From contig DEXQ01000018.1 of NCBI GenBank assembly GCA_002364215.1, positions 175,591-239,590 of the forward strand: 64,000 nucleotides of DNA. Direction: 5' to 3'. Source of the DNA: Aequorivita sp. UBA3180. GTDB taxonomy: Bacteria > Bacteroidota > Bacteroidia > Flavobacteriales > Flavobacteriaceae. Position numbers and translations under genes: made by a program. The notes beneath the pieces are model-generated. The model ran no database searches, was not told the DNA's origin, and was given only the letters and a program-made list of their open reading frames with translations. Below are positions 49,358 through 58,096 of the stretch, in pieces (the stretch's first letter is position 1; each line of letters begins with the position of its first letter).

Positions 49358-50707
49358 ATGAAATATAAATCTCAAAAAGTAGCGTACTGGTTTTTTGCAC
49401 TCTCTATGCTTTTACTGGTACTTCAAATAACCTATGGCTTTATTATGGGTTTCGCCCGAATCGGAATGGATGGCTTGCACGAATTTATTCCTTTTAACAC
49501 AGCGCGTGCTGTTCATACCAACCTGCTTGTAGTTTGGTTGCTCTCCGGATTTATGGGAGCTGCCTATTACATTATCCCCGAAGAGGCCCAACGCGAGCTC
49601 GTTAGCGTAAAGTTGGCGTATGTGCAGCTTATTTCACTTGCAGCCGTGGGTGTTGCAGCAATTGTAGGCTATCACTTTAACTGGTGGGAAGGCCGTAAGT
49701 TTTTGGAAATTCCACGCCAGCTCGACTATTTGGTAGTTTTAAATGTATTATTGTTTTTGGCATTAATACTCTTGACGCTCTTCAAAGGAAAACGAAAAAC
49801 CACAACGGCACTTGTGCTTACTATGGGGCTTTTGTTTGCTGCTTTGTTATACATTCCCGGAATGTTACCGTTTGACAGCCAGGTAACCGACAGCTTTTTC
49901 CGCTGGTGGGTTGTTCACCTTTGGGTTGAGGGCGTTTGGGAGCTTATCATGGGCGGTATCCTTGCCTTCCTATTAATAAAGTTAACAGGTGTTGACCGTG
50001 AGGTTATCGAAAAATGGCTTTACGTAATCGTGGGTCTCACATTCCTTTCCGGAGTACTGGGTACCGGGCACCACTACTATTATATTGGTGTGAATAAAAT
50101 CTGGCTTATCGTTGGTGGAATTTTCTCAGCTCTGGAGCCATTGGCTTTTCTTGCAATGGCACTTTTCGCAGTAAATATGTACCGCAAGGGTGAAAAGAAA
50201 CACCCCAACAAAATAGCTTTGTTTTGGACGCTGGGCGCTGCAATTGTATCCTTCGTGGGTGCGGGACTTTTAGGATTTGCACACACTCTGCCACAAACAA
50301 ACCTTTATACCCACGGAACCTTGGTAACCGCGATGCACGGCCACTTAGCGTTTTGGGGTGCTTACGCCATGATTGTTTTGGCAATTATAAGCTACAGCCT
50401 TCCAAATATGACGGGACGTAAATTTTATGATGGCGTGCGTGGCCGCGTGGCATTTTGGACAGCCAATATAGGGATGATCGGGATGACGATGGCCTTTGGA
50501 GTAGCTGGGGTGGCACAGGTTTATTTGGAACGGAAATTTGGGATGGAATTTATGGCGGTTCAAAAAGAAATTAGCATCCACTTTGTAGTGTTGATTATCT
50601 GCGCCAGTCTATTCGCCGTAGGTATTTTAACCTATATCTATGATTTTTATAAGCACGGTCGCCCAACAGATGAAGCTTTGGAAACCGTGGAAAGTACATA
50701 CCTATAA
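49358..50707 (+). CDS. norB: Nitric-oxide reductase subunit B (cNOR)
   Basis: A 449-aa, 12-helix heme-copper-family subunit converting 2 NO to N2O. Ligand motifs: ARAVHTNLLVVWLL (low-spin heme His), WVVHLWVEGVWEL (FeB His plus the functional Glu pair), GTGHHYYYIG (FeB His-His), and THGTLVTAMHGHLAFWG (heme b3 and b His). It lacks the N-terminal quinol-oxidising extension of qNOR, so it is the cytochrome-c-dependent type, agreeing with norC. The structured spacer at 50714 follows. Confidence 0.97.
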   Translation: MKYKSQKVAYWFFALSMLLLVLQITYGFIMGFARIGMDGLHEFIPFNTARAVHTNLLVVWLLSGFMGAAYYIIPEEAQRELVSVKLAYVQLISLAAVGVAAIVGYHFNWWEGRKFLEIPRQLDYLVVLNVLLFLALILLTLFKGKRKTTTALVLTMGLLFAALLYIPGMLPFDSQVTDSFFRWWVVHLWVEGVWELIMGGILAFLLIKLTGVDREVIEKWLYVIVGLTFLSGVLGTGHHYYYIGVNKIWLIVGGIFSALEPLAFLAMALFAVNMYRKGEKKHPNKIALFWTLGAAIVSFVGAGLLGFAHTLPQTNLYTHGTLVTAMHGHLAFWGAYAMIVLAIISYSLPNMTGRKFYDGVRGRVAFWTANIGMIGMTMAFGVAGVAQVYLERKFGMEFMAVQKEISIHFVVLIICASLFAVGILTYIYDFYKHGRPTDEALETVESTYL

Positions 50708-50713
50708 TAAATT

Positions 50714-50818
50714 AAAGGCCTGAAATGGGTTACGCTCTTATACCTGAAAACCTGGGAATTAATTCATATAAAACAGTTTTAAGTCATTCCCAACCAGAAC
50801 CAAGTTTCGGGCCTTTTT
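50714..50818 (+). terminator. Nested inverted repeats with T-run after norB
   Basis: Outer arms AAAGGCC (50714-50720) and GGCCTTT (50810-50816) run into TTTTT. Inner arms GGGAAT and ATTCCC nest inside. It may act as a terminator between norCB and norQDEF or be a structured leader RNA. Confidence 0.45.
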
Positions 50819-50902
50819 AATAAATTGTTTGTCTGGTCGAGCCCTTCGGCAGACTCAGGATAAACTAAAGTCGTGATCTAATTAGCAGTAGGAAACTTAG
50901 CG

Positions 50903-50926
50903 TTTTCGACTGCACTCGAACTGACA
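50903..50926. repeat. Degenerate copy of dispersed repeat unit A
   Basis: TTTCGACTGCACTCGAACTG resembles unit A at 3792 and 3882; a related GGTCGAGCCCTTCGGCAGAC lies 70 bp upstream. Located in the norB-norQ spacer. Confidence 0.55.
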
Positions 50927-50943
50927 TTTAAAAATTTAGCATT

Positions 50944-51765
50944 ATGTCCACTACAGATACTATCAATATAAAACCATTAACAGAGCTTTCTTCGGAAACA
51001 CCTTTTTATAAACCCATTTCGCGGGAGGTGGAAGTTTTTCAGCACGCGTTCAAAAATAAATTGCCTATTTTGCTGAAAGGCCCCACGGGAACTGGAAAAA
51101 CTAGGTTTGTAGATTTTATGGCGCATCAGTTAGAGCAACCGCTCATCACCGTTTCCTGCCATGAGGAAACCTCTTCCACAGATCTTATTGGGCGCTACAT
51201 CATCAAGGGTGCCGAGACCATTTGGGTGGACGGGCCGTTGACGAAAGCCGTAAAAGAGGGCGCCATTCTTTATTTGGATGAAATTGCCGAAGCCCGTCCG
51301 GACGTTGTGGTTGCGATACATTCCTTGACGGATCACAGAAAGGAACTTTATATTGACAAATTAGGCATTACCGTAAAGGCACATCCCGATTTTATGCTCG
51401 TGGCGTCTTTCAATCCGGGTTACCAAAAAGGTTTTAAGGAATTAAAACCATCTACCCGCCAGCGTTTTGTGGCGCTTTCGTTTCAATATCCGACCTCAAA
51501 AGACGAAACCGAAATCGTTGCAACTGAAACTGGCTTGGACAAAGACACTTCAAAAAAACTGGTGAACATCGCCAATAAAATCCGCAATCTCACCGAGTTG
51601 GGGCTTACTGAAACCGTTTCCACCCGTTTGTTGGTGGACGCGGCAATGCTTATAAACAGTGGCCTTCCGAAGCGGCTTTCGGTAAAAGTAGCCATAGTGG
51701 AACCGTTGACCGACGACGCGGAAATTACCCAAGCACTCACCGACCTCTGCGATTTGATGATTTAA
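50944..51765 (+). CDS. norQ: NorQ/CbbQ-type MoxR AAA ATPase
   Basis: A 273-aa AAA+ protein: Walker A KGPTGTGKTRFVDFMAHQ near residues 40-57, Walker B ILYLDEIAEARPDVVVAIHS near 102-121, sensor region VASFNPGYQKGFKELKPSTR with the arginine finger. With NorD it forms a remodelling complex that activates NorCB, probably by helping iron insertion at FeB. Second segment of the nor cluster, 237 bp after norB; the long spacer holds repeats and a terminator-like structure, so it may have a separate promoter. Confidence 0.92.
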   Translation: MSTTDTINIKPLTELSSETPFYKPISREVEVFQHAFKNKLPILLKGPTGTGKTRFVDFMAHQLEQPLITVSCHEETSSTDLIGRYIIKGAETIWVDGPLTKAVKEGAILYLDEIAEARPDVVVAIHSLTDHRKELYIDKLGITVKAHPDFMLVASFNPGYQKGFKELKPSTRQRFVALSFQYPTSKDETEIVATETGLDKDTSKKLVNIANKIRNLTELGLTETVSTRLLVDAAMLINSGLPKRLSVKVAIVEPLTDDAEITQALTDLCDLMI

Positions 51766-51775
51766 GCCAAAAGCC

Positions 51776-53545
51776 ATGTTTGAACCCGATGAGTTTATCT
51801 TTGCCAAGGTTGCAAAATTCCTAAAACACCGAAAAAAAAGTGCGAGGGAAGCCATTGCGCACACCGTAAAGCTTAGTGAAATAAAGTCTCGGCTTACTTT
51901 GGTGGCCCGCGCCGTAACCGGCCATCCCATCGAAATTTTTGAGGCAGAGCAGGAGGGCGGTTATAAGAACAACGCCTTCTTTTTACCCGAACGGTTTTCG
52001 GGTTCTGATACTTCAGAAAAAAATCTGGCTTTTTATATTTTTAGGACGCTTTATCTTTCAATTCAAAAAAGTTTTCAGCTTAATTATGAATTGGGCGAAG
52101 AACATACGTTGGAAGCGGCCCGGCAAATTTCACAAGAAAATTCTGAAAAAGTCTTAAAGGAGATTTTCAGCCAATTCCCGGGAACTGAAACCATTTATAC
52201 CGAACTGAAATTGCTTTTTGAAGAAAATACTTCGGAAAAAAATCCGCCCGACTATTACTTCATCTATGGGAAATGGATGGAAAATTCTCCAGAAACTCCG
52301 AAGAAAAAAGTGCTTCAGAATATTTCAGAAAAAGTAAAATCTGCTATCGGAGAAGAGATAAATACTATTTTGAAGGCTAATGCGGTGGAGGAGATTAAAT
52401 CCATTGAAGTTGACAAAAAAGCGCAAGAAGATTACGTGCTCACCCACAATTTTGAAAAGGCCGAAACCGCGGAAGAGTGGGAGGGCGGCTGGCGCGATTT
52501 TGATGGCGATGACGAGCTGAACGACCACGCCAACGCGCTCGAAGATTTAAATATGAAACAGACCGTGCGGGTGGACGACCCCACGCATTCCATATATCAG
52601 GCGGAGTTTATTGAAAATACCACAATTTCAGAAAGCGCTGAAATTGAAAATGCCAACTACAACATTTTGTATGACGAATGGGACTATTCCAAACGTGTTT
52701 ACAAACCAGATTTTTGCAAAGTTTATCCGCAAACACAGACTGAAACCGATTCTGATTATTATAGAAATACCCTACGGGAACACGCTTCGACTTTGATGGG
52801 GCTTCGGAAAATGCTCACTTCGGTAAATAATAAATACCAGCAGCAACGCAGGCAGCTGCAGGGCGAAGAATTTGACCTCGATGCACTCACGGATTTATAT
52901 GTGGACGTTCATTCGGGCCACACGCCTTCGGAAAATATTTACCTATCAAAACGCAAAAAGGAAAAAGACCTTTCCATTTTGATGCTTTTAGACAGCAGCC
53001 TTTCCAGCGATGGCTATGCCGCGGACAATCGGGTAATTGATGTGGAAAAGCAGGTTTCCATCATTTTTGGAGAAATTTTGGAGGAATTCAACGTAGATTT
53101 TTCTATTGCTGGTTTCTATTCCAAAACCCGCAACCACAGTTCCTATTTAACTTTAAAGGATTTTGACGAACCGTGGCAAAAGGCAAAACACAAAGTGGGA
53201 GCATTGCAGCCAAGTGGCTATACACGCATTGGTACGGCGTTGCGGCATTCCGGAGCTTTGCTGGACAAGCGCGACACCAAAAACAAATGGGTTATCCTGA
53301 TTTCTGATGGAAAACCTAATGATTACGACAAGTACGAAGGCAAATACGGCATCAACGATGTGAAGCAGGCGCTTCGCGAGCTGAACCAGCGGAATATCAA
53401 TTCGTATGCATTGGCAATCGAAGCACAGGCAAAATATTACTTGCCGCAGATGTTTGGGCAGAACCATTTCCAGATTTTGACTACGCCCGTTGAATTGCTG
53501 CAATCGCTTGTAAAACTCTACGACAAAATAAAGCACCAAAGCTAA
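51776..53545 (+). CDS. norD: NorD-like VWA-domain activator
   Basis: A 589-aa protein. The N-terminal two thirds are charged and poorly conserved, with a helical ELSEIKSRLTLVARAVTGHP-like start and an acidic middle (EWEGGWRDFDGDDELNDHAN). The C-terminal VWA domain (about 395-589) has the MIDAS motif LMLLDSSLSSDGYA (D-x-S-x-S), SGYTRIGTALRHSG and ILISDGKPNDYDKYEGKYG. NorD/CbbO partners NorQ to activate NO reductase. Begins 10 bp after norQ and is followed by norE after 1 bp. Confidence 0.9.
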   Translation: MFEPDEFIFAKVAKFLKHRKKSAREAIAHTVKLSEIKSRLTLVARAVTGHPIEIFEAEQEGGYKNNAFFLPERFSGSDTSEKNLAFYIFRTLYLSIQKSFQLNYELGEEHTLEAARQISQENSEKVLKEIFSQFPGTETIYTELKLLFEENTSEKNPPDYYFIYGKWMENSPETPKKKVLQNISEKVKSAIGEEINTILKANAVEEIKSIEVDKKAQEDYVLTHNFEKAETAEEWEGGWRDFDGDDELNDHANALEDLNMKQTVRVDDPTHSIYQAEFIENTTISESAEIENANYNILYDEWDYSKRVYKPDFCKVYPQTQTETDSDYYRNTLREHASTLMGLRKMLTSVNNKYQQQRRQLQGEEFDLDALTDLYVDVHSGHTPSENIYLSKRKKEKDLSILMLLDSSLSSDGYAADNRVIDVEKQVSIIFGEILEEFNVDFSIAGFYSKTRNHSSYLTLKDFDEPWQKAKHKVGALQPSGYTRIGTALRHSGALLDKRDTKNKWVILISDGKPNDYDKYEGKYGINDVKQALRELNQRNINSYALAIEAQAKYYLPQMFGQNHFQILTTPVELLQSLVKLYDKIKHQS

Positions 53546-53546
53546 A

Positions 53547-54131
53547 ATGGAAAGTACGGCCAAAATAGATTACAAAAATATTTTTTACCCACCGGGAGGA
53601 ATCCTGATATGGATTATTATTTATTTGGAATTGGTAACCTTCGGGATTGCCTTGGTTTTTATGGCGCTGAACGCAAGGGCAGAGCCCGAACTTTTTCACG
53701 AATCCCGCCTGTTGCTAAACACGGCTTATGGCGCCATAAACACCGTTTTTCTGCTCAGCAGCGGTTGGTGCATGGCGCAGTCGGTGCATTTTCTGAAATT
53801 GGGAAATTTTGGCAAAAGCAAGTTGTTTCTTCGGTTGACCATTCTCGGCGGAATGCTGTTTTTGGTTCTGAAAGCCGTGGAATACGTCGATAAGATTGAA
53901 GCAGGATTGACGGTGGGTTACAATGCATTTTTTGAATATTATTGGATGCTCACCCTTTTTCACGTAATACACGTGGTGGTGGGGGTTATTATTTTGCTGG
54001 TTTTGGGAAGAACCCTCAGCAAAAAACCCGAAACTCTCAAAATTGCTGATTACGAATCGGGCGCAGCCTTTTGGCATATGTGCGATTTGATTTGGCTGTT
54101 GCTCTTCCCCATAATCTATTTACTTTTTTAA
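53547..54131 (+). CDS. norE: NorE, cytochrome c oxidase subunit III-like protein
   Basis: A 194-aa membrane protein with five segments (about 17-38, 51-72, 86-105, 133-153, 174-192). Shares GGILIWIIIYLELVTFGIAL, SGWCMAQSVHFLKLGN and ALFHVIHVVVG-like LFHVIHVVVGVIILLVLG with the subunit III/NorE family. It is thought to support assembly or stability of NO reductase, without being catalytic. Precedes norF with a 2-bp gap, closing the norQDEF set. Confidence 0.88.
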   Translation: MESTAKIDYKNIFYPPGGILIWIIIYLELVTFGIALVFMALNARAEPELFHESRLLLNTAYGAINTVFLLSSGWCMAQSVHFLKLGNFGKSKLFLRLTILGGMLFLVLKAVEYVDKIEAGLTVGYNAFFEYYWMLTLFHVIHVVVGVIILLVLGRTLSKKPETLKIADYESGAAFWHMCDLIWLLLFPIIYLLF

Positions 54132-54133
54132 AA

Positions 54134-54367
54134 ATGGAACGCACTTTTAACATCACTTGGCTTGTTTTAATTGGCTTGACCCTCCTTTCCGCGGTGTTCG
54201 CCAATTTGGATTTTCCCTATGTTGCAATAATCATTTTAGGGCTTTCCTTTTTGAAATTTATAGGCGTGGCATTCTTTTTTATGGAACTTAAAAAGGCGAA
54301 TGCTTTTTGGAAGGTACTGCTCGTGGCGTTTTTGACGCTATTGCTTGTTGTGGTTTGGGCGGTTTAA
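54134..54367 (+). CDS. norF: NorF-like small membrane subunit
   Basis: A 77-aa protein from ATG 54134, just after the norE stop; an upstream start would overlap norE extensively and is rejected. Three hydrophobic segments (about 6-23, 26-45, 56-76) with IGVAFFFMELKKANAFWK resemble cytochrome c oxidase subunit IV/NorF. Likely an accessory of NorE in the NO-reductase complex. Last gene of the nor cluster before the convergent SDR gene. Confidence 0.8.
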   Translation: MERTFNITWLVLIGLTLLSAVFANLDFPYVAIIILGLSFLKFIGVAFFFMELKKANAFWKVLLVAFLTLLLVVVWAV

Positions 54368-54444
54368 ATAATCACGAAAAGTATTGCTTTTGAAGAACGG
54401 AATTAGTGCTTTTCATAGGATGCGTTGTTGGTAACTGGCTATAT

Positions 54445-55047
54445 TCAGTCGTAAATTCTAATTATTTCGCCATTTCCTTTTCCGTTAACACTTCTAACAT
54501 ATCCATTAATTACTTTCTTCATCGGTATAGGATTGTGTCCTGGAAAATAGTCTTTGTACTTTTCGTATGCATCTTCGACCATTCCAGAAGAAACGACATT
54601 TACTCTAATTCCGTTTTCAATTTCAAGGGCAACTGCTTTTACAAAACTGTGTATTCCGCCATTAACCATAGCGGCACTTGTGGTCTTTACAACTGGGTCG
54701 TCTGCCAAAATTCCTGTTGACAAAGTAATCGAGCCATTCGAATTTAAATAATGCTGTCCTATACGTACAAGGTTGACTTGTCCCATTAATTTACTCTTTA
54801 ATCCAATATAATAGTCATCCTCGGTAAGTTCATTAAAATCTGCCCATTTGGCTTCTCCAGCGATACAAATTATAGCGTCCACTTTACCAATCTTTTCAAA
54901 CATTGATTTTATTGAGTTACTATCAACAATATCAACGGTCACGTCTCCATTGGTTCGTCCAGCTATTAAAATTTCGTTTTCTTCTTTAAAGTGTGAAACA
55001 ACAGTTTTTCCTATTGTTCCGCTTCCTCCAATAATTAAAATTTTCAT
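54445..55047 (-). CDS. Short-chain dehydrogenase/reductase
   Basis: A 200-aa NAD(P)-dependent Rossmann protein: MKILIIGGSGTIGKTVVSHF (nucleotide motif GGSGTIG), IICIAGEAKWADFNEL in place of NNAG, GSITLSTGILAD, and VNGGIHSFVKAVALEIENGI as the usual Y-x3-K region, here lacking a clear tyrosine. The catalytic tetrad may thus be incomplete, as in short SDRs used as sensors or in unusual reductases. Last gene of the ArsR-led minus-strand trio. Confidence 0.82.
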   Translation of the reverse strand: MKILIIGGSGTIGKTVVSHFKEENEILIAGRTNGDVTVDIVDSNSIKSMFEKIGKVDAIICIAGEAKWADFNELTEDDYYIGLKSKLMGQVNLVRIGQHYLNSNGSITLSTGILADDPVVKTTSAAMVNGGIHSFVKAVALEIENGIRVNVVSSGMVEDAYEKYKDYFPGHNPIPMKKVINGYVRSVNGKGNGEIIRIYD

Positions 55048-55057
55048 TATTCCTTTA

Positions 55058-55327
55058 TTAAGTTAAACATTGAGTTTTGGTGCAATTTTCTTTTTTATTT
55101 CTTGATTTGTAAATGGTTAAAGTTGCAATCACGCTCCAAAGTAAATTGGTTACAAATGGTGGAATTGCATTGTAGTAATAACAGTTTATGGCTATTAAAA
55201 GTCCCCCAAGCAAATTCAAATATTTGCCAAAGCCCAAATATTTTTTGTTTTCAATTAGGGTTAGGGCATAGGCAAAGATTATGAATCCTGAACCTGACCA
55301 ACCTAAAATATCAATGAATAATTTCAT
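55058..55327 (-). CDS. CBU_0592-like small membrane protein
   Basis: An 89-aa protein with three membrane segments (about 4-24, 32-50, 55-74). WSGSGFIIFAYALTLIENKK, then NLLGGLLIAINCYYYNAIPP is the signature of the CBU_0592 family of small integral membrane proteins of unknown role. Ten bp upstream of the SDR start and 44 bp after the ArsR-like stop, so co-transcription with both is likely. Confidence 0.75.
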   Translation of the reverse strand: MKLFIDILGWSGSGFIIFAYALTLIENKKYLGFGKYLNLLGGLLIAINCYYYNAIPPFVTNLLWSVIATLTIYKSRNKKENCTKTQCLT

Positions 55328-55371
55328 AGTTTGTTATATTGCGAAATGTAGATATGTATTAGTAAATTTTT

Positions 55372-55674
55372 TTACATCAGAAAGTTCATAAACTGTTTAA
55401 TTGTTTTTTCGTTCCTTTTCAGATATGACCATTTCCCGTGTCTTGTCGATATTAAAAGGCCACACTTTTCCATATTGGTTAGATAGGTTGAAATAGTGGA
55501 TTGGGAGAGTCCAGCTTTTTCTTGAATATAGGTAACACAAACACCATCATTAAAATGTTTTAGTGTTTCGTGGGGTGGAAAGTGTTTTTCTGGTTGCTTC
55601 AGCCATTCCAATATTTGGAACCTGGTTTGGTTAGATAAACATTTACCGATTTCTGTCGCTGTTTTCAAATCCAT
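55372..55674 (-). CDS. ArsR-family winged-helix regulator
   Basis: A 100-aa regulator: MDLKTATEIGKCLSNQTRFQ, ILEWLKQPEKHFPPHETLKH, then the recognition helix region GVCVTYIQEKAGLSQSTIST and the wing GLLISTRHGKWSYLKRNEKT. Ser-Gln-Ser-Thr in the recognition helix is typical of ArsR/SmtB. No obvious metal-binding cysteine pair (one Cys near residue 12, one near 47, one near 77). Predicted repressor of the membrane-protein and SDR genes. The -7 element at 55686-55679 makes the message nearly leaderless. Confidence 0.85.
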   Translation of the reverse strand: MDLKTATEIGKCLSNQTRFQILEWLKQPEKHFPPHETLKHFNDGVCVTYIQEKAGLSQSTISTYLTNMEKCGLLISTRHGKWSYLKRNEKTIKQFMNFLM

Positions 55675-55678
55675 AGCG

Positions 55679-55707
55679 CAAACATATCTATAATTCCCGA
55701 TATATGA
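55679..55707 (-). promoter_or_regulatory. ArsR-gene promoter with imperfect palindrome
   Basis: Minus-strand TATGTTTG (55686-55679) is a perfect -7 element, so the transcript would start at the ATG itself. CATAT-N14-ATATG (55683-55706) overlaps it and is a candidate autoregulatory operator. Confidence 0.45.
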
Positions 55708-55789
55708 AAATGAATTCTTATTTTTTTGAAGTTATATATTTTTTCAGATTGTTGCCAACTATTGTATATATGCAATTTACCAAAAAAAA

Positions 55790-55850
55790 TGCGTATATAC
55801 ATCGTAATCAGTACGGTAAACATCAAGTTTTAGTGCAAGTGCGTATATAC
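55790..55850. repeat. Direct repeat TGCGTATATAC, two copies 50 bp apart
   Basis: Copies at 55790-55800 and 55840-55850; each centre (GTATATAC) is palindromic. It lies between the ArsR-like gene and the convergent end of the acyl-CoA synthetase gene. Confidence 0.4.
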
Positions 55851-55887
55851 GTACTTTTAAGATTATAAAGTTTTTATAAATAAAACT

Positions 55888-57942
55888 TTACCCAACCCGC
55901 ACCCGAGCATCAACGGCAACTATATTTTTCTGGGTGCCAATCAACGGATTGATGTCCATTTCGGTAATTTCCGGGGCGGCCTCCACCAAAGCCGAAAGCC
56001 GTTGGATGATTTCCACAAACTGGTTTTCGTCAACGCCCTCTCGGCCCCGCGCACCTTGAATGAGTTTATACCCGCGAAGCGATTGTACCATTTGCTGCGC
56101 TTCGTTATTTGAAATAGGGCTTAAACCCGCCGAAATATCGTTCAGCACTTCTATAAAAATCCCACCCAAACCGCATAGAATGGTGTGGTTGAAACCGGGC
56201 TCCTTCATTACGCCCACAAACAGTTCCAGTCCCGCCAGTTGCGGCTGCACCATTACGGCAGTGGCCGAATCTATTTTCATCAGTAAATCGAAAGTTTCGG
56301 CGGCTTCAGTTTCGTTGGCTATATTTAAAACCACGCCTTGCGCATCACTTTTATGGAGCGGGCCAACCACTTTCATCACTACGGGAAAGTCTGTTGCTTC
56401 CATAGCTGCAAGCAATTTTTCTTTTGAATTTTCTACAATTTCATGAACCCGCGGAATGCCAGCCGAATCCAATAAAGCTACAGATTGTTTGGGAGATAGA
56501 TATCCGTCAGTCGCGGCATCAATGATTTTTCTAATGCCTATAACATCAATTTTTGGCAGTGATATTTTTTGAGATTGCGGGTCGGGCGTATTATAAACTT
56601 GTGAAAGCGCCTTTCCCAAAACCACTTCATCGGGAAAATGAATGTGCCCCTTCTTTAGAAATGATTGAATTTCGCGCTGTGCATTTACAACGGAAGGCAA
56701 AACGGGAAAAATTGGTTTGTTGCAGATTTCGAGTTTTACGCTTAAAACGTTGTACACATTTTCAACATCAAAAAGGCCCGCACTTCCAAAAACTACGACC
56801 ATAGCATCTATAGAATCAAATTTATGCTCGCAATAATCTATAATGATGCCCAACTGCTCGGCGGTACCGGTTGCCAAAAAGTCTATGGGATTTGCAATTG
56901 AAGAACCGGGATAAAGAAACGATTTTAATTTTTCTGCGTCGGGTCCTGAAATTTCGGGAACTTTTAATCCACCTTTTGAAAGCTGGTCTGCCAACATTAC
57001 CGCCGAACCACCTGCATGGGTGATAATGGCAATATTCTTCCCCTTTAATTTTTTATAGTTGAAAATAGCCGCCACGCTCAACAATTGTTCTCTACTGCTG
57101 CAATACACAATTCCAGCTTTGTTGAACAGGGCGCGCACCGTCATATCGCTACTGGCAATGGCGCCCGTGTGCGAAGTGGCGGCACGGCTGCCCTCGGCGG
57201 TGCTTCCTGCTTTTATGGCCGCTATTTTCGCGCCTTTTTTTATGAGGGAAGACGCGTGTTTCAGCAATTTTTGCGGATTGGAAATGGTTTCCAAATAAAG
57301 CAATTTTATAAGCGGATCTTTTTCAGCATCAAAATGATCGTCCATATATTCCAAAATATCCTCAACGCTGGTCTGTGCGGCATTCCCGACGGAAAAAACG
57401 TTGGCAAAAGTAACGCCTAGCGACATTCCCGCCTCCATAATAAAAACCGCCGTTGCGCCCGAACCCGAAATAAGGTCGCAGCCTTTTGGATTGAAAGGCG
57501 GCACCGGGGCGGTAAAAACACCCTTATAATTTTTGGTTATAACCCCAATGCAGTTTGGACCAATTAGGCAACCATTAACCGAATCGACCGTCGAAACTAT
57601 CTGCTGTTCCCATTTTTTTCCCTGTTCACCAGCTTCGCCAAAACCTGCGGAAATTATTATAAAAGCTTTCGTATTCTTTTCTTCAGCTAAAATATTTACA
57701 GTTTCGGGACAGTATTTTGCGGGAATGGCAAGAATGGCAAGGTCGGTTTGGGGAATTTCATTTACTTCAGCATAACTTTTTATGCCCTGAACCTTTTCCT
57801 CCTTGGGGTTAACAACATACAATTCTCCACCGAAATTCCCTGAAATTATATTTTTCAGCATATTGCCGCCAGGTTTTGTGGAGTCGTTGGAAGCGCCGAT
57901 TATAGCGATGCTTTTTGGGTTAAGAAGTTGTTTGTTAACCAT
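55888..57942 (-). CDS. ADP-forming acetate/acyl-CoA ligase (fused alpha-beta)
   Basis: A 684-aa protein. CoA-binding domain at 1-95 (SIAIIGASNDSTKPGGNMLK), succinyl-CoA ligase-like domain with the phospho-histidine in SRAATSHTGAIASS near residue 260, and an ATP-grasp beta domain from about 470 (FPVVMKVVGPLHKSDAQGVV, LCGLGGIFIEVLNDI, EMDINPLI). Interconverts acyl-CoA + ADP + phosphate with acid + CoA + ATP, giving substrate-level ATP from acetyl-CoA. The minus-strand TAATTTCG at 58008 pairs with the FNR-like box at 58032, suggesting induction at low oxygen. Confidence 0.9.
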   Translation of the reverse strand: MVNKQLLNPKSIAIIGASNDSTKPGGNMLKNIISGNFGGELYVVNPKEEKVQGIKSYAEVNEIPQTDLAILAIPAKYCPETVNILAEEKNTKAFIIISAGFGEAGEQGKKWEQQIVSTVDSVNGCLIGPNCIGVITKNYKGVFTAPVPPFNPKGCDLISGSGATAVFIMEAGMSLGVTFANVFSVGNAAQTSVEDILEYMDDHFDAEKDPLIKLLYLETISNPQKLLKHASSLIKKGAKIAAIKAGSTAEGSRAATSHTGAIASSDMTVRALFNKAGIVYCSSREQLLSVAAIFNYKKLKGKNIAIITHAGGSAVMLADQLSKGGLKVPEISGPDAEKLKSFLYPGSSIANPIDFLATGTAEQLGIIIDYCEHKFDSIDAMVVVFGSAGLFDVENVYNVLSVKLEICNKPIFPVLPSVVNAQREIQSFLKKGHIHFPDEVVLGKALSQVYNTPDPQSQKISLPKIDVIGIRKIIDAATDGYLSPKQSVALLDSAGIPRVHEIVENSKEKLLAAMEATDFPVVMKVVGPLHKSDAQGVVLNIANETEAAETFDLLMKIDSATAVMVQPQLAGLELFVGVMKEPGFNHTILCGLGGIFIEVLNDISAGLSPISNNEAQQMVQSLRGYKLIQGARGREGVDENQFVEIIQRLSALVEAAPEITEMDINPLIGTQKNIVAVDARVRVG

Positions 57943-58000
57943 TTTGTATAAAGATGATTTTAAAATAAAAATATTAGGAAAAACATTGGTTCGCCAAAAG

Positions 58001-58074
58001 CGAAATTAAAAGATGTTTTAGTCCTAAAAACTGATATTTATCATATTTCAGGCAAGAGTGATAGGGTATTTTTA
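58001..58074. promoter_or_regulatory. Divergent promoter region with one FNR/CRP-like box
   Basis: TGATATTTATCA (58032-58043), centre 58037.5. TATTTTTA (58067-58074) on the plus strand and TAATTTCG (58008-58001) on the minus strand each start exactly 29.5 bp from the centre. Predicted starts are near 58079 (NOR-like pair) and 57996 (CoA ligase). Confidence 0.7.
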
Positions 58075-58096
58075 CGACCAAATAATTCAATTTGAA

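Noticed and set aside
54406..54720. 104-codon plus-strand frame after norF
   Set aside because: Antisense to the SDR gene, whose Rossmann motifs are clear.
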